Shown: piece after piece, positions 22,033-32,137 of the stretch | Numbering within the stretch: position 1 is the stretch's first letter | Layout: each line of letters starts with the position of its first letter | Assembly: GCF_019649055.1 (NCBI RefSeq) | Contig: NW_026570256.1 | Span: 62,001-126,000, forward strand | Origin: Paramacrobiotus metropolitanus | Taxonomy: Eukaryota; Tardigrada; Eutardigrada; Parachela; Macrobiotidae | Direction: 5' to 3' | DNA length: 64,000 bases | Position numbers and translations under genes: made by a program | The notes under the pieces: generated by a model | Databases searched by the model: none | What the model was told of the DNA's origin: nothing | What the model saw: only the letters and a program-made list of their open reading frames with translations

Positions 22033-22158
22033 AGCCAACAGGTGCCTGTTCCGACGACGGCCACACAGGTCGTAACGTCGATGCCTCCACCTTTTGCGGT
22101 CGTCCAGGAAACCAACACCAACGGAAGGACTGACGCATAACTCCGTCAACAAGCGGCA

Positions 22159-23052
22159 ATGGCTCGTTCTCACATAGAAACGATAAGCCGAGCGCTAACG
22201 ACAACTTCGCAGATGGACCTGAACGACGCCAACTACCGAGCGACGCTATTGGGCCAGCTCTCCTTCCATGAAACACGCTTCAACGAAGCTAACAACTTGC
22301 TCTATGCGAGGGAACAGCAAAGCCTCCGAATCTGCCAACAAGCGGTTGCTCGGCATGTAGCCCAGAGACTGGGAGACCCTGATCCCGGCCCTCCGGCGAT
22401 AACCACACAGGTTGTCACGCCGACGTCTCAGCCGACTCCGTCAACATCGGCAGGCCAACAAGTGCCTGGCCGAACACCGTCATTGGAGATCGGAAAACTC
22501 CGTGTTCAAAAGGAGGAGGCTATGAAAGAGGCAGTGAAACTCAGAATGAGTTACTCCAAGATCCCCCACACAGCGGAGAACTACACTGCTGAGATAGGAA
22601 GGATAAGCCGCGAAGAACAACGACGTACCGACTCGGCCGCCGACTTGGAAAGAAAAATCCGAGCTCAGGAACAAAACCTGCGCTCGGCCGGAATCTCAGC
22701 ACCGACCACACAGGCGGTGATTGACGAAGAAATCCGATTAGGCCGGTTGGACGCCCTGGCGCGAAAACGCAGCGAATACCTCCACGAGATAAACGAGGTG
22801 AAGAAACGCCTGGCTACTCTCGATCCGACTAAGGAGTACTACCCCTCAGCCGTCCAGTCTAATTCCGAACTAATCGGGTATTGGACTAAGAAGCTGACAG
22901 AAAAGGAGAACGAAATCCGAGCTCTCCAGCCGACGACGACTCAACAAGCAGCCATTCGAACAAGTGAACCCCAATCAATGATGGCGGTGAATATAGGCTC
23001 AAACATGCCACCAATCATGATTCCGACCTTCCAGCCGAACCCGATACAATAA
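22159..23052 (+). CDS. accessory protein 1B, coiled-coil segment
   Basis: This frame is in register with the previous one across two single stop codons. Residues 1-75 and 115-260 are helical and charged, with Leu heptads (for example MARSHIETISRAL, LRVQKEEAMKEAVKL, YLHEINEVKKRLATL), separated by Thr/Pro linkers (TQVVTPTSQPTPST). It ends with TAA at 23050 and the frame again continues after it (23053-23439). Confidence 0.5.
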   Translation: MARSHIETISRALTTTSQMDLNDANYRATLLGQLSFHETRFNEANNLLYAREQQSLRICQQAVARHVAQRLGDPDPGPPAITTQVVTPTSQPTPSTSAGQQVPGRTPSLEIGKLRVQKEEAMKEAVKLRMSYSKIPHTAENYTAEIGRISREEQRRTDSAADLERKIRAQEQNLRSAGISAPTTQAVIDEEIRLGRLDALARKRSEYLHEINEVKKRLATLDPTKEYYPSAVQSNSELIGYWTKKLTEKENEIRALQPTTTQQAAIRTSEPQSMMAVNIGSNMPPIMIPTFQPNPIQ

Positions 23053-23115
23053 GTCCCACAAGGACTACCGGTACTACCGCTCCCAACACTGCAGGAGCTA
23101 CGGGCACTCCTACGA

Positions 23116-23439
23116 ATGACTGGAATAGTCGTAGAACGAATGGGCGCGGTTATGGAAGATACACAAGCCGGAACCCCCGAGTGGCTAGCCCTCGAAAGCG
23201 ACGGAAAGGCTATCCGTGACTTCATGGCAGGACTACAGCCGTACTTGATTACCGGAATGCCAACAACTCCGGAACTATTGACGGCCATCCGAAATAGGAT
23301 GCAGAATGCGCAAAACCGCGCTGACCGGCATCATCACCTGACCCAGAATTTGGAAGCAGCCGAACGTCGGTCAGAAGGTGTACAAACGCCCACACCGGCA
23401 GAAGTACAGTCCGCCATCCAAACGGGAGAGAATCCTTGA
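23116..23439 (+). CDS. accessory protein 1C, helical segment
   Basis: This is the continuation, in the same frame as the previous segment, of a helical region starting MTGIVVERMGAVMED. It ends in TGA at 23437-23439, overlapping the start of the 1616-codon frame, which is in a different register. The overlap (23378-23439) is the only frame change visible in the 21217-28228 block; the other interruptions there are single in-frame stops. Confidence 0.45.
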   Translation: MTGIVVERMGAVMEDTQAGTPEWLALESDGKAIRDFMAGLQPYLITGMPTTPELLTAIRNRMQNAQNRADRHHHLTQNLEAAERRSEGVQTPTPAEVQSAIQTGENP

Positions 23440-26400
23440 CGGAATAAGGATGACGCAGGGCGGAGACTCGGTGGCCATTTCTAATAGAGCCCGGACAGTA
23501 ACCGATCTACACCGGAGCTTACGGATTGCCCGCCAACTAGCTGAACAACGCGGTGGCATAACCACAGACGACCAGGCCGTCCGATTAGACATGCATTACC
23601 GTAGGATTCGACAGATAATCCAGAGCCAAACGGGAGGAGCCGAACAACAGGTTCCCCAGCTCCGGTATCATGCGATGGCACTTCAGATCGGACAGGACGA
23701 CCAAACAACAGAAGTTTGGAAAACCATCCTCGACGGCAAAGAAGCCCTCCAAGGAATTTACGGACGCATAGCTGACGGAATCCGAGATCCCACTGAATTA
23801 GATCCAGTTCGGAAAATTAATGATCTCATAGCCCACATAGGGCTAACGGAAGATCTTACTCGGTACGGCTTGCCCACCACAGAGGTAGACAAGCACCGAC
23901 TCCGAACGACTATGGACCAGGTGAAGGCGGCCATCCTGGCGGAGAAAATTCAGACCCCACAGACGGATAACGCCCGACCGAAGACGTTATTACCAGGAGC
24001 AGTCGTGACTTCACCGATATTAACGCCTCCACCGACGACGACCACACAGGCCGTAACGTCGAAACCTTCATCACCCAACAGGGCAATCCTCTACGGCGGA
24101 ATCGCCATACAGGAGGCGGAAGACATCCTAAAACGGATTCAGCAACGCGCCGAAAAAGGAATCGAGCCGAACGTGCAGAGGATAACTTCCGAGTTTGCCA
24201 CTCACATACAACTTGTGAGGAACCTGATACAGCCAGGCACGGTCGAACCGGGAGTTCATTTTCAACTCGTAATGAATGGCATAAACCAGCTGCGAGATTA
24301 CGCCCGAAGCCAACGCCGACCACGGGACTCGGACACGGAAACTTCGGACGCATTACCGTCGACCTCATCGGCGGCGGAGGTGCATTCGGCGATGCGGAAA
24401 AGCCGCAGGGAAAAGATGTCCTCAATAATTACCGACGGATGGAATCTACTGGAACACCTCCAGCGATCCTTTGTCAACGAGACACCATCCGATGCCGAAA
24501 CTATTAAAGTGGCGAGACAGAAGATGAACGACTTGATGGCCTACCTGAAAAAGGCGGACCAGCTCATCGGTAAAGTCGAACCGACCGAGGCCGACGAACG
24601 ACAACTTAGGTCGGTAGTGGAACGGATCACAGAGATCCTGGATGCGGAACCCGCGTACACTAAACGGATCCCGACGCCGTCGCCACCTCGAAGAGCACCA
24701 CCGACCACAACAGCGGTGATGACTCTAGTCGGCACAACGCCCATGGATAACTTACCGGCCAACCTGGAAATAATCGCCCAAGCCGGACAAGATTTGTCGG
24801 ACATTTACTATCACCGACTTAGTCAGCCCACAACCGACCAGGAGGCAACCGACCTCGAGCGGATCGACCGAGCGTTACGACTCGATTCGGATTGGGCCGA
24901 TACACTAGGCTCATGGGGAATTCCACCACCAGGCCCGAATCGAGACCGGCTTATTGAAGCACTCCAGTCGGTAATTGACTATGCCAAGCGGTATTTGGCA
25001 AACCCGAACAAAGCGGGAGCGCCAATACAAACTCGCGAGAAAACACCTTCTCCAGTCCCATCACCTGGACTCGACGTCGAACTCCCATTTGCAGAACCGG
25101 TTGACCAAAAAGAAGTCAACATCGGGGATGTCGAAGATCAGTACCGAGAAGCGGTCGACGTCATGGAAAAGCTCGGAAAACAACTCCGGGAGCTCGACCC
25201 AAACAACGCCACAGAGAAACAAATGCGCGATGCCTTGGATCAGCAGTACAGCATCTGCTCAAGGCGGGTCGAAGACTTGTGGAAAATTCTCGAGGCTAAC
25301 CCACAAAGGGTTCAGCCGACCTCCACTCAGCCGCAGCATACTGCTCCACAACAACCGCTCGAGCCCACATTGGCAGAACAGCGCGAAGCCCTCAACGACA
25401 AGTTGGCTTGTACAAGGAGGATTGCCGACAGCCTGCAATGCCAAGTCGATAATATGGACGGAACAGATCCGACCATCCGCAATATTCGGACGGCAATCCG
25501 AGACCAAATTAGAGTCTCCCAGATGCACATTCAAGACCTGCAAGTCGACCTCGAAATCTTACGGCGAAAGGAACTCGAACAACACCGGAAAGAAGCGGAA
25601 CAACGCGCATCCGGTTCGCAACAGCCGAACACTTCGAGTCAACCGACTTCGACAACAGCTCGGATCCAACTCCAGCCGACCTCAACAGCAGGCTTGGCTC
25701 AACCGAAGCCGATGGAAAGGGCCGACCGGCCCATGTTTCCAGCCACACAGGCTCGGATCATGGAAGCCATACCGGACACTAACGAACTGTCGAGTACGGT
25801 CGCGCCACATATAGTCAAACTACTGGCTAAGGTAGCGGAACTCATCACAGAGATGAGAGCCCGCCGAAATTTTTGTGTCGATAACAGCCAAGAAACACAC
25901 GACTTGGATCGAGACTTCCTGGCTTGGGGAAACAGCGCTCGGTTTATACGACGACTCTGTCATCCGGACGCCCCACAAACAGCCACGACTCGGCAACACC
26001 TTATTCGAACCACATCATGGTTGGAAACGAGGGTGAACGAGTACGAGGAGGAAAAAGAACGGGACAAACAGAATGAATCGACCAACCTGGCAACAAACGC
26101 CATGGCTGAAGGTCGGCCGTCTCGGATCACAAAGATCCAGTCGGCTCGGAAACCGACCTTCGATTCCGTCCGACTTCCACCCCCGGCCCCATTAGCCAAA
26201 CCCGACCTCGAATGGGTAAAAGCAGTTAACACACAGTTACTGCGAGCGGACGCCGTCATCGTCGAACTTCGAAAGATGATGGACGAAACCGACCAAAGGA
26301 GCCCGCAGTACTGCCAGATCGACATTAAACTCGGACACTTGGAGAACAACGCCAAGGAAGCCCGATTTATCCTCCGACCAACAACAGTGTGGTCGGTAAA

Positions 26401-28228
26401 GAATCAGGAACGGCTGCAAACTCTGACGGCCATGATTCAATCCTTTGTAGACGACTTCTACAAAAGGAAGGAAGCGGAAGAGCAACGTAAGCTGAAGAGG
26501 CCGCCCTCCGCCAAAAAGCCTAAGGTACAACCTGTCAAACCAACACAGGTAGTCCCACCGGTGAGTAACCAAGACGAGCCGATGGACGACTTACCAGTAC
26601 CGGGACTTGAGGGAGAAGACGAGCCGATGGATACATCGGAGGAAGTCGGAACAACAGAAGTTAACCGACCTAAGCCCCTGGAACGACCTACAACATTACC
26701 TTGGCTCTCACAAGGAGAACCGCAGAGTCAACGAACACCTGATGGTCGACTCCAACCAGGCGGATCGAATTCACCGAAATTTTCAAGGAAGCCAAAACCG
26801 ACGGATAACATTGAAGAGCACGGACCACGCAGGCGTCTCTTCCAGTCGAAGTCGCCACCACCAGTCAGGACTAAGGAACAACTCTTGGAACTCCCGAAGG
26901 CGACCCCGTCTTCCCTGCCACCGGCTGAAGAGAAGCCGAGCCCATCAGGGAAAGTGATGGGAGCGAAAGCCTTATTCACACCCGGCGTCCACAAGAAGTC
27001 GGTCAGCCAAGCCAAGATGCTGGATCTTCAACGGATACTTTACGAAGCACAACTTCAAGGAGGTATCCGAGAACGGACTATGACCGAAGAGCAACAGACT
27101 CAAATGGCCCAGAAGATCCACACTACGATCCAGGATAGAGACAAAGTCCTGAGACGGTTGGTGACATTAAGATGCGGAAAGCAGGAGTTACGACAACTTC
27201 CGCTGGACTCAAACATGATCCAGACGATTCAACGGCTCCGCAACCCGAGCATAAACCCGGGTGCCTATACACTGGAAATCCAACCTCGGCCCGGAGAAGA
27301 GGTGACCGAGAAGATTCCGATAACAATGTCGGATAGTAACGAAGAAGAGGAGAATGCGGACGACATCGACTCCGACGACTCCATTCAACAAAAGGCAGCG
27401 GCACCAGCAAAGGGATCCACGCCAAAACGCGGTAGATCGCCGGTAAAACAAATTTCGCCGACCCGATCAGCATCCCAGCCGACTAAGCTGCCAAGTCAAC
27501 CGACGATTAAGAAACCACTTAGGTTCTCACCTCGGAACACTCCGACGAAATCGAAGAAAGCCGAGGAAGCGAGGGACACAGCATCCCCTTCGGAAGCGCG
27601 AGTCGGAATTACGGTCGAAACGTCACCACAAAGTGACGAACCGACCTCTATACATTCCGGTCCACGTCTAACAATTGACGAGTCTCGAACGAACGAGTCG
27701 GTGAACGAATCGGTCAACATACCGACCAAACGGAGTACGGTTAAGGAGAAACTACCTCAGGACTCGTCGCGCGAATTTCATGACGACCCGGCTTTACAAC
27801 ACGTAAAGGACTTGACGAGATCGGAACAGGACGCCTGCATCGACATGGCATATCCGGAGGACAGAAAAGTCTGGCACTCGTTGAAAATCCGGCGTGCCAG
27901 CATAGTCGGAAACACCACGGAAGCGCGGCGCGACCATGACCGACTTACCGACAAGATGGCCGACGTTATGAAACGCATGGGAGAACATTACCGGGCGGAA
28001 CGGAGTCGACCTAAAGCCCTACAAGCGGCTACGCCGACTCGACATAAAGTTACCGCTCCGGAACCCAAGCCGACCAAGAAGACGGTACAACAACCCGCCG
28101 CCAAAATGAAAGTTCCTCCTCCGACCAGACAACCTTCCGTCCGGATCGACGATGATCCCGACGCACAGGTCATCAATTCGGCCAACGCCGCGAAGTCCCA
28201 TAAGGATAAACGGAAGGCAAAGAAATAA
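23378..28228 (+). CDS. giant helical-repeat accessory protein, 1616 codons
   Basis: A very long open frame. Residues 1 to about 1100 consist of roughly nine diverged helical modules of 70-90 residues, each looking like two or three amphipathic helices broken by Gly/Pro turns, with Pro/Thr linkers such as PPPTTTTQAVTSKP. Examples of module starts are WKTILDGKEALQGIYGRI, AIQEAEDILKRIQQRA and NLEIIAQAGQDLSDIYY. The last 450 residues are basic and disordered with Ser-Pro and Lys-rich stretches. No catalytic motif, membrane segment or known family is recognised; a spectrin-like rod is the nearest architecture. It ends at TAA 28226, beyond which the frame stays open to the next segment. It may be a scaffold or particle-internal protein; this is inference. 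Confidence 0.6.
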   Translation: MYKRPHRQKYSPPSKRERILDGIRMTQGGDSVAISNRARTVTDLHRSLRIARQLAEQRGGITTDDQAVRLDMHYRRIRQIIQSQTGGAEQQVPQLRYHAMALQIGQDDQTTEVWKTILDGKEALQGIYGRIADGIRDPTELDPVRKINDLIAHIGLTEDLTRYGLPTTEVDKHRLRTTMDQVKAAILAEKIQTPQTDNARPKTLLPGAVVTSPILTPPPTTTTQAVTSKPSSPNRAILYGGIAIQEAEDILKRIQQRAEKGIEPNVQRITSEFATHIQLVRNLIQPGTVEPGVHFQLVMNGINQLRDYARSQRRPRDSDTETSDALPSTSSAAEVHSAMRKSRREKMSSIITDGWNLLEHLQRSFVNETPSDAETIKVARQKMNDLMAYLKKADQLIGKVEPTEADERQLRSVVERITEILDAEPAYTKRIPTPSPPRRAPPTTTAVMTLVGTTPMDNLPANLEIIAQAGQDLSDIYYHRLSQPTTDQEATDLERIDRALRLDSDWADTLGSWGIPPPGPNRDRLIEALQSVIDYAKRYLANPNKAGAPIQTREKTPSPVPSPGLDVELPFAEPVDQKEVNIGDVEDQYREAVDVMEKLGKQLRELDPNNATEKQMRDALDQQYSICSRRVEDLWKILEANPQRVQPTSTQPQHTAPQQPLEPTLAEQREALNDKLACTRRIADSLQCQVDNMDGTDPTIRNIRTAIRDQIRVSQMHIQDLQVDLEILRRKELEQHRKEAEQRASGSQQPNTSSQPTSTTARIQLQPTSTAGLAQPKPMERADRPMFPATQARIMEAIPDTNELSSTVAPHIVKLLAKVAELITEMRARRNFCVDNSQETHDLDRDFLAWGNSARFIRRLCHPDAPQTATTRQHLIRTTSWLETRVNEYEEEKERDKQNESTNLATNAMAEGRPSRITKIQSARKPTFDSVRLPPPAPLAKPDLEWVKAVNTQLLRADAVIVELRKMMDETDQRSPQYCQIDIKLGHLENNAKEARFILRPTTVWSVKNQERLQTLTAMIQSFVDDFYKRKEAEEQRKLKRPPSAKKPKVQPVKPTQVVPPVSNQDEPMDDLPVPGLEGEDEPMDTSEEVGTTEVNRPKPLERPTTLPWLSQGEPQSQRTPDGRLQPGGSNSPKFSRKPKPTDNIEEHGPRRRLFQSKSPPPVRTKEQLLELPKATPSSLPPAEEKPSPSGKVMGAKALFTPGVHKKSVSQAKMLDLQRILYEAQLQGGIRERTMTEEQQTQMAQKIHTTIQDRDKVLRRLVTLRCGKQELRQLPLDSNMIQTIQRLRNPSINPGAYTLEIQPRPGEEVTEKIPITMSDSNEEEENADDIDSDDSIQQKAAAPAKGSTPKRGRSPVKQISPTRSASQPTKLPSQPTIKKPLRFSPRNTPTKSKKAEEARDTASPSEARVGITVETSPQSDEPTSIHSGPRLTIDESRTNESVNESVNIPTKRSTVKEKLPQDSSREFHDDPALQHVKDLTRSEQDACIDMAYPEDRKVWHSLKIRRASIVGNTTEARRDHDRLTDKMADVMKRMGEHYRAERSRPKALQAATPTRHKVTAPEPKPTKKTVQQPAAKMKVPPPTRQPSVRIDDDPDAQVINSANAAKSHKDKRKAKK

Positions 28229-28810
28229 GCAGCAAAACAGCCTGCCAAGCCGCAACAAACGAAAACCCAGAAGAAACCAGTAAAGTCGGAAGCTAAGGAG
28301 CCGACCAAACCGAAGTCGGACTCCACGGTCAAGACGCCGAAGCCCAACCCGGCCAAGCGGCACAAGTCATCCGACGACTTGGATATCTCGGATGCCGGCC
28401 CACAAAGCACCGACCAGAAGGAGAAGGCACAGGAATCGCACGACAAGGGGGCGGTAGAACGGAAATTCCAGGAAGTCATGGAGCGAGCAGGCACAAAGCC
28501 GGCTAAGACTTCAGGGGGTCGGCTACGAAACCCACCGAAACCGCCGACTCCGACCGAACAACCTAAGCCTTCCACATCCAAAAAACAGTCCGATGCGGAG
28601 TCCGACCTGATTTCGGACATTGAAGAAAAGGACTCGATCTCCGACAATGGAGAGGGTGACCCTTACGAAGGATTCAAAGGCGACCTGAAGGAAATGTTCA
28701 ATCATGGAGCCGACACTGACGAATCACACTGGCCAGCCCCAGACGACGTACGCGAACGCCTTACGACTTCTACGTGTCCGAGTACACGTAGAAGTCGTAA
28801 GGAGCATTGA
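28229..28810 (+). CDS. Lys/Pro-rich acidic tail of the giant accessory protein
   Basis: The frame is in register with the 1616-codon frame across the TAA at 28226. It is rich in Lys, Pro, Ser and Asp/Glu, ending with an acidic stretch and WPAPDDVRERL. It then enters a 19-bp perfect inverted repeat (28759-28802) and stops at 28808-28810. The following globular frame overlaps it in another register. Confidence 0.45.
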   Translation, partial: AAKQPAKPQQTKTQKKPVKSEAKEPTKPKSDSTVKTPKPNPAKRHKSSDDLDISDAGPQSTDQKEKAQESHDKGAVERKFQEVMERAGTKPAKTSGGRLRNPPKPPTPTEQPKPSTSKKQSDAESDLISDIEEKDSISDNGEGDPYEGFKGDLKEMFNHGADTDESHWPAPDDVRERLTTSTCPSTRRSRKEH

Positions 28811-29234
28811 AAACGCCAGGAGAAACGGCGCGGACATTTACCAGTCCTTGGTCCCAGACCTGTCTAACAACATCCAAGCAGGAGGCGAAACCGGAACATG
28901 GTTGACGCATCAACTCAAGCTGCACATCGTCGCTTGGACTTTGGATTTTGGATTGGCAGTAGCCGTTCACCGACAATGGGGACGGATGGCCGAACTGCTA
29001 CCACCGGACCTTATTAAAGCACTCAGAAGCGCAGCCGCAAGAAACGCGGGCGACACACCGACTAGAATCGCACGGTGTATCGGATACATTCGGAATCCCC
29101 GCGGATCGACATTGGTCCAAATAGCCCGTGTATATAACGTGATGTACATGGACAAGAAGGGGAACATCGATGAAATCATCATGAATAGGATAGGCGACCG
29201 GATCGCGTCCCTAGTTGAGCAACATACTCTCTAG
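28704..29234 (+). CDS. accessory protein 2, globular helical domain
   Basis: The overlapping frame after the inverted repeat encodes a compact helical domain of about 140 residues (from RSIENARRNGADIYQ to SLVEQHTL), without low complexity. Its motifs (TWLTHQLKLHIVAWTLDFG, DLIKALRSAAARNAG, IARCIGYIRNPRGSTLVQ) are unlike the surrounding disordered proteins. It is not recognised; a capsid-like or other all-helical fold is possible and should be tested by structure prediction. It overlaps the next frame by about 20 bases. Confidence 0.45.
   Translation: MEPTLTNHTGQPQTTYANALRLLRVRVHVEVVRSIENARRNGADIYQSLVPDLSNNIQAGGETGTWLTHQLKLHIVAWTLDFGLAVAVHRQWGRMAELLPPDLIKALRSAAARNAGDTPTRIARCIGYIRNPRGSTLVQIARVYNVMYMDKKGNIDEIIMNRIGDRIASLVEQHTL
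28759..28802. repeat. 19-bp perfect inverted repeat at a frame junction
   Basis: The arms 28759-28777 and 28784-28802 are exactly complementary over 19 bases with a 6-base loop (CCGAGT). It lies in the overlap where the frame of the Lys/Pro-rich tail gives way to that of the globular domain. It could be a frameshift-stimulating RNA hairpin, or the scar of a template-switch duplication that itself caused the frame change. Confidence 0.85.
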
Positions 29235-30900
29235 ACGGAACGCGGAACGCGATGTACCCGTACGGTATACCGTGCCGAATTTCATACCGGAACAACATCG
29301 GCGTGAATTTAACCTCCGGATGTCTTACGTCGACACGGACAAACCTCCGGCGGGCACGGAACCAACCGAAGAATACAGCGATTCCAACGAACAACCGTCG
29401 GAAGATGCAGCTCATCTGCTGCACATAGCTCGAACGGCTGGACAGTCGTCACAAAGACGAGTCCAAGTCTTACCCCGACCTCGAGCACCTTTCGAACCGA
29501 CAACATATGTCGGTACGGCATCAGCTCCAGCGGGACGAGCAAGCACGGCCAAACCAACTCGGAGTGCGAAAGGACGGTTTATTCCGAAGGACGTACAGTC
29601 ACTTCCACCGTCCTCACCCATGGAAATTTCACCAGAACCGGAAGACTCGACCCAACAGAAGGGAAAGTCGAAGTCGACCAAAACGAAGTCGACTAAGCCG
29701 GCTAAGAAAAAAGAGCCGAGGTCATCCGAACCGATCTCGTCATCCGAGGAAGAAACCGACGATGACAACGATGACGACGATGATGACGATGACGACGAAA
29801 ATTTCCAAACACCTGGGAACGGGTCGCCAAAGGACGATGACGATGATGACGACGAGAATGGTAAACCTCCACCACCGTCGAACCCGGCACCTCAACAGCA
29901 GGCCGAACCGGAGATACCGGATAAACAACCCGAAGAGAAGGATAGCGGCGACAAAGCCGACGACTCTAAAAGCAACGAAGACGACGGCGGAGTATACTTC
30001 CCTCGTCAGTACGGTAAACGAATTCCATTGACGCCCGACATCGAAGAGAGACCACTTCTTTCGGAATGGACCGAAGATCAAATGGAAGTCCTACCAGACG
30101 ACATTCCTCCGTTGGTCAACGTAAGGGTCAAGTACACTGGCATTAAATCGGCTTTACGACCGAAGCCGATCGTTTCGGAATACGATGCGGGATGGATGTA
30201 TACATTTGCCGCCCTGAAGGCCTTGGCTACACGTGGACCAAAATTCGCCACGCCGAGGATCGCCTTCAAACTCCTCCAACATTGGAAGGTAGATGAGAAG
30301 GGCGACTGGCGACAACTAAGCCAGAACAATTTACGACATTATTGCGACCTGGGATACCATGCGCGGAAGCTAATACGTACGTACACCAGCGGAAAGCGGA
30401 TGTACTACGAGTTCCCACCGGCCCAGAGGGATCCGGCTCCTTCAACATATGAAGGATGGATACACGCCATCGAAGCGTGTATGGGAATGTCGTGGCATCC
30501 TGAAGGACTAACTCGCGGAGAAATACTCCACCAACTGATAGCAAGGTTCGAGTTCGAATGGAAAACGGCGGAACCGCAGTTAGTCGACCCCAAGTATAAG
30601 GCCAAACCAGATATGACCGCCGGACGGAAGAGATATTCCCTGGAAGACGACTTGGAATTCGTCTTATCGAAGGCGCTTTACCAACAGTGGTTCGCCACGA
30701 ACACCGACCAGGTCCAGGGCGGCCAACGGTTTATTGCCTTAAATCCATCAACTCACCGGCATGGACATTTACCGAAGGAACGACCGACCTCGGTACAACC
30801 GACCGAGTTGGCTGATTCGCACCAAGCAAGTCGGCCGCAGTCGACTGAAGTACCTACACGGGAACGAGGAAACGCAGAACGCGTTGGGGGAGTGGCATAA
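29215..30900 (+). CDS. accessory protein 3, acidic region plus winged-helix-like C-terminus
   Basis: 561 codons. Residues 1-250 are disordered: Ser/Lys-rich, then an acidic run of Asp with little interruption (about 180-215). Residues 320-530 are globular, with two segments whose pattern resembles winged-helix domains (TPRIAFKLLQHWKVDEKGDW... and WIHAIEACMGMSWHPEGLTR...). The latter resembles linker-histone-type domains in its helix-turn-strand order; this is inference. Acidic runs occur in histone-binding proteins. It follows the previous frame with an overlap and stops at TAA 30898-30900. Confidence 0.5.
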   Translation: MSNILSRRNAERDVPVRYTVPNFIPEQHRREFNLRMSYVDTDKPPAGTEPTEEYSDSNEQPSEDAAHLLHIARTAGQSSQRRVQVLPRPRAPFEPTTYVGTASAPAGRASTAKPTRSAKGRFIPKDVQSLPPSSPMEISPEPEDSTQQKGKSKSTKTKSTKPAKKKEPRSSEPISSSEEETDDDNDDDDDDDDDENFQTPGNGSPKDDDDDDDENGKPPPPSNPAPQQQAEPEIPDKQPEEKDSGDKADDSKSNEDDGGVYFPRQYGKRIPLTPDIEERPLLSEWTEDQMEVLPDDIPPLVNVRVKYTGIKSALRPKPIVSEYDAGWMYTFAALKALATRGPKFATPRIAFKLLQHWKVDEKGDWRQLSQNNLRHYCDLGYHARKLIRTYTSGKRMYYEFPPAQRDPAPSTYEGWIHAIEACMGMSWHPEGLTRGEILHQLIARFEFEWKTAEPQLVDPKYKAKPDMTAGRKRYSLEDDLEFVLSKALYQQWFATNTDQVQGGQRFIALNPSTHRHGHLPKERPTSVQPTELADSHQASRPQSTEVPTRERGNAERVGGVA

Positions 30901-31059
30901 CCGACCTCCCTCCATTGACACCACATAGGCGTCATCGACCAACAGAAGTCGACCTACCTCATAGACGACCACAAAGGCGTCTTGGACCAGTTCGAGAACC
31001 AACCTGGCCCGACCGTAGTAGTTATAGGGTGTAATTTATAGGATGCAACCGAGAAACGG

Positions 31060-31121
31060 TTTGCTGACTTTTGTTTTGACAGACTCGTACGGAAGCTTAC
31101 ACGGCGGACTGCCAACAGTGC
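31060..31121 (+). promoter_or_regulatory. splice acceptor before accessory protein 4
   Basis: The pyrimidine-rich ctgacttttgttttgacag ends with AG at 31081-31082, about 40 bases before the ATG at 31122. It resembles the acceptor at 21207 (both end TTGACAG or TTTGACAG). Confidence 0.5.
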
Positions 31122-32018
31122 ATGGATAACGAGACGAGGGATAACAACAGATCGCCCTGCGCACTATGCATCGTATCCTTCACGAACGAACGAGTTACCG
31201 GCACCGGACCGCAACACCGAGCTCAGGCAGCGGCACTTTACATTAATGTTTTCGCTGGGAACTTGAGCTTATACCGATACTTGGCCGGCAGAGAATATCT
31301 CGTTGACCTACTGCAGTCGCACGAACAAGATAATCTAGCAACAATTCAGCGACAACGAAGTCGCGACCCGAGATGGGAAGGGACCCGACCACCAGTCCTA
31401 ACAAATAGACTGTTGGAGTATCGTCAGATGCAGGATCTGCAGCGTCAACTCGACGACCAGAAGAAGAACAAGGAGGTCGAGCGACGGATGGCCACAATGC
31501 AAGTCCATCCACCGCCGACTTGTTATGAGCCAGAGATAAAGGTTCGGCTACCGGCACCCACACAGGGTCGTTCGGACTCCGAACAGACGATGCACGACGT
31601 ACGTGACGTCCTCATCGGAGATCCTAACCGACCGATGAAGAATGTATCAGTGAAAATGATGATGGATATGCCGGACGGAACCCAACGGTTGGTTACTCTT
31701 GTCCCGGCAACGGAGGAACAGTTGATGGCTGTCCCACACAGGGCAACGCCAGTAGTCACACAGGATCGTCCGACTTTTCTCAGCAGATTCCCCAACACGG
31801 AAATCCCACCCAATCGGCAACTCAACAGCAGCAGCGCCGACCGAGCAAGAACCTTGCGGGACACGACCTCAGACATAGGATTGGCCCGGTTGACCTTCGA
31901 GACAGAATCGAAGAGCAACGAGCCATCATTCGACAAGTCGGAAAAGAGCCGACTAGAGCCCCACCAGGAAAACGGACTGGATCCGGAGAAACGGGAATCG
32001 GACTCACGGTCGACTTAA
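31122..32018 (+). CDS. accessory protein 4, 298 codons
   Basis: Starts MDNETRDNNRSPCALCIVSF, with a CALC pair. It has a helical central segment (RLLEYRQMQDLQRQLDDQKK) and a C-terminal half rich in Thr, Pro and Met. It ends at TAA 32016, but coding sequence in another register overlaps its 3' third and continues to the next frame, so this protein and the next may be one product with a frame change near 31900. Not recognised. Confidence 0.45.
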   Translation: MDNETRDNNRSPCALCIVSFTNERVTGTGPQHRAQAAALYINVFAGNLSLYRYLAGREYLVDLLQSHEQDNLATIQRQRSRDPRWEGTRPPVLTNRLLEYRQMQDLQRQLDDQKKNKEVERRMATMQVHPPPTCYEPEIKVRLPAPTQGRSDSEQTMHDVRDVLIGDPNRPMKNVSVKMMMDMPDGTQRLVTLVPATEEQLMAVPHRATPVVTQDRPTFLSRFPNTEIPPNRQLNSSSADRARTLRDTTSDIGLARLTFETESKSNEPSFDKSEKSRLEPHQENGLDPEKRESDSRST

Positions 32019-32137
32019 CAAATAAGTCGAAACTTAACTTTGTCCCACCCGAACAGCAGCCGGAAGCCCATCAGGCGGAACTAGCGGCTGAAGTCCAAGC
32101 TGAACCAGCGGCTCAACTGGAGCAAATAGACGTCGAT

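Noticed and set aside
28759-28802. Rho-independent terminator
   Set aside because: No T-run follows and the context is eukaryotic; a hairpin alone is not a terminator here.
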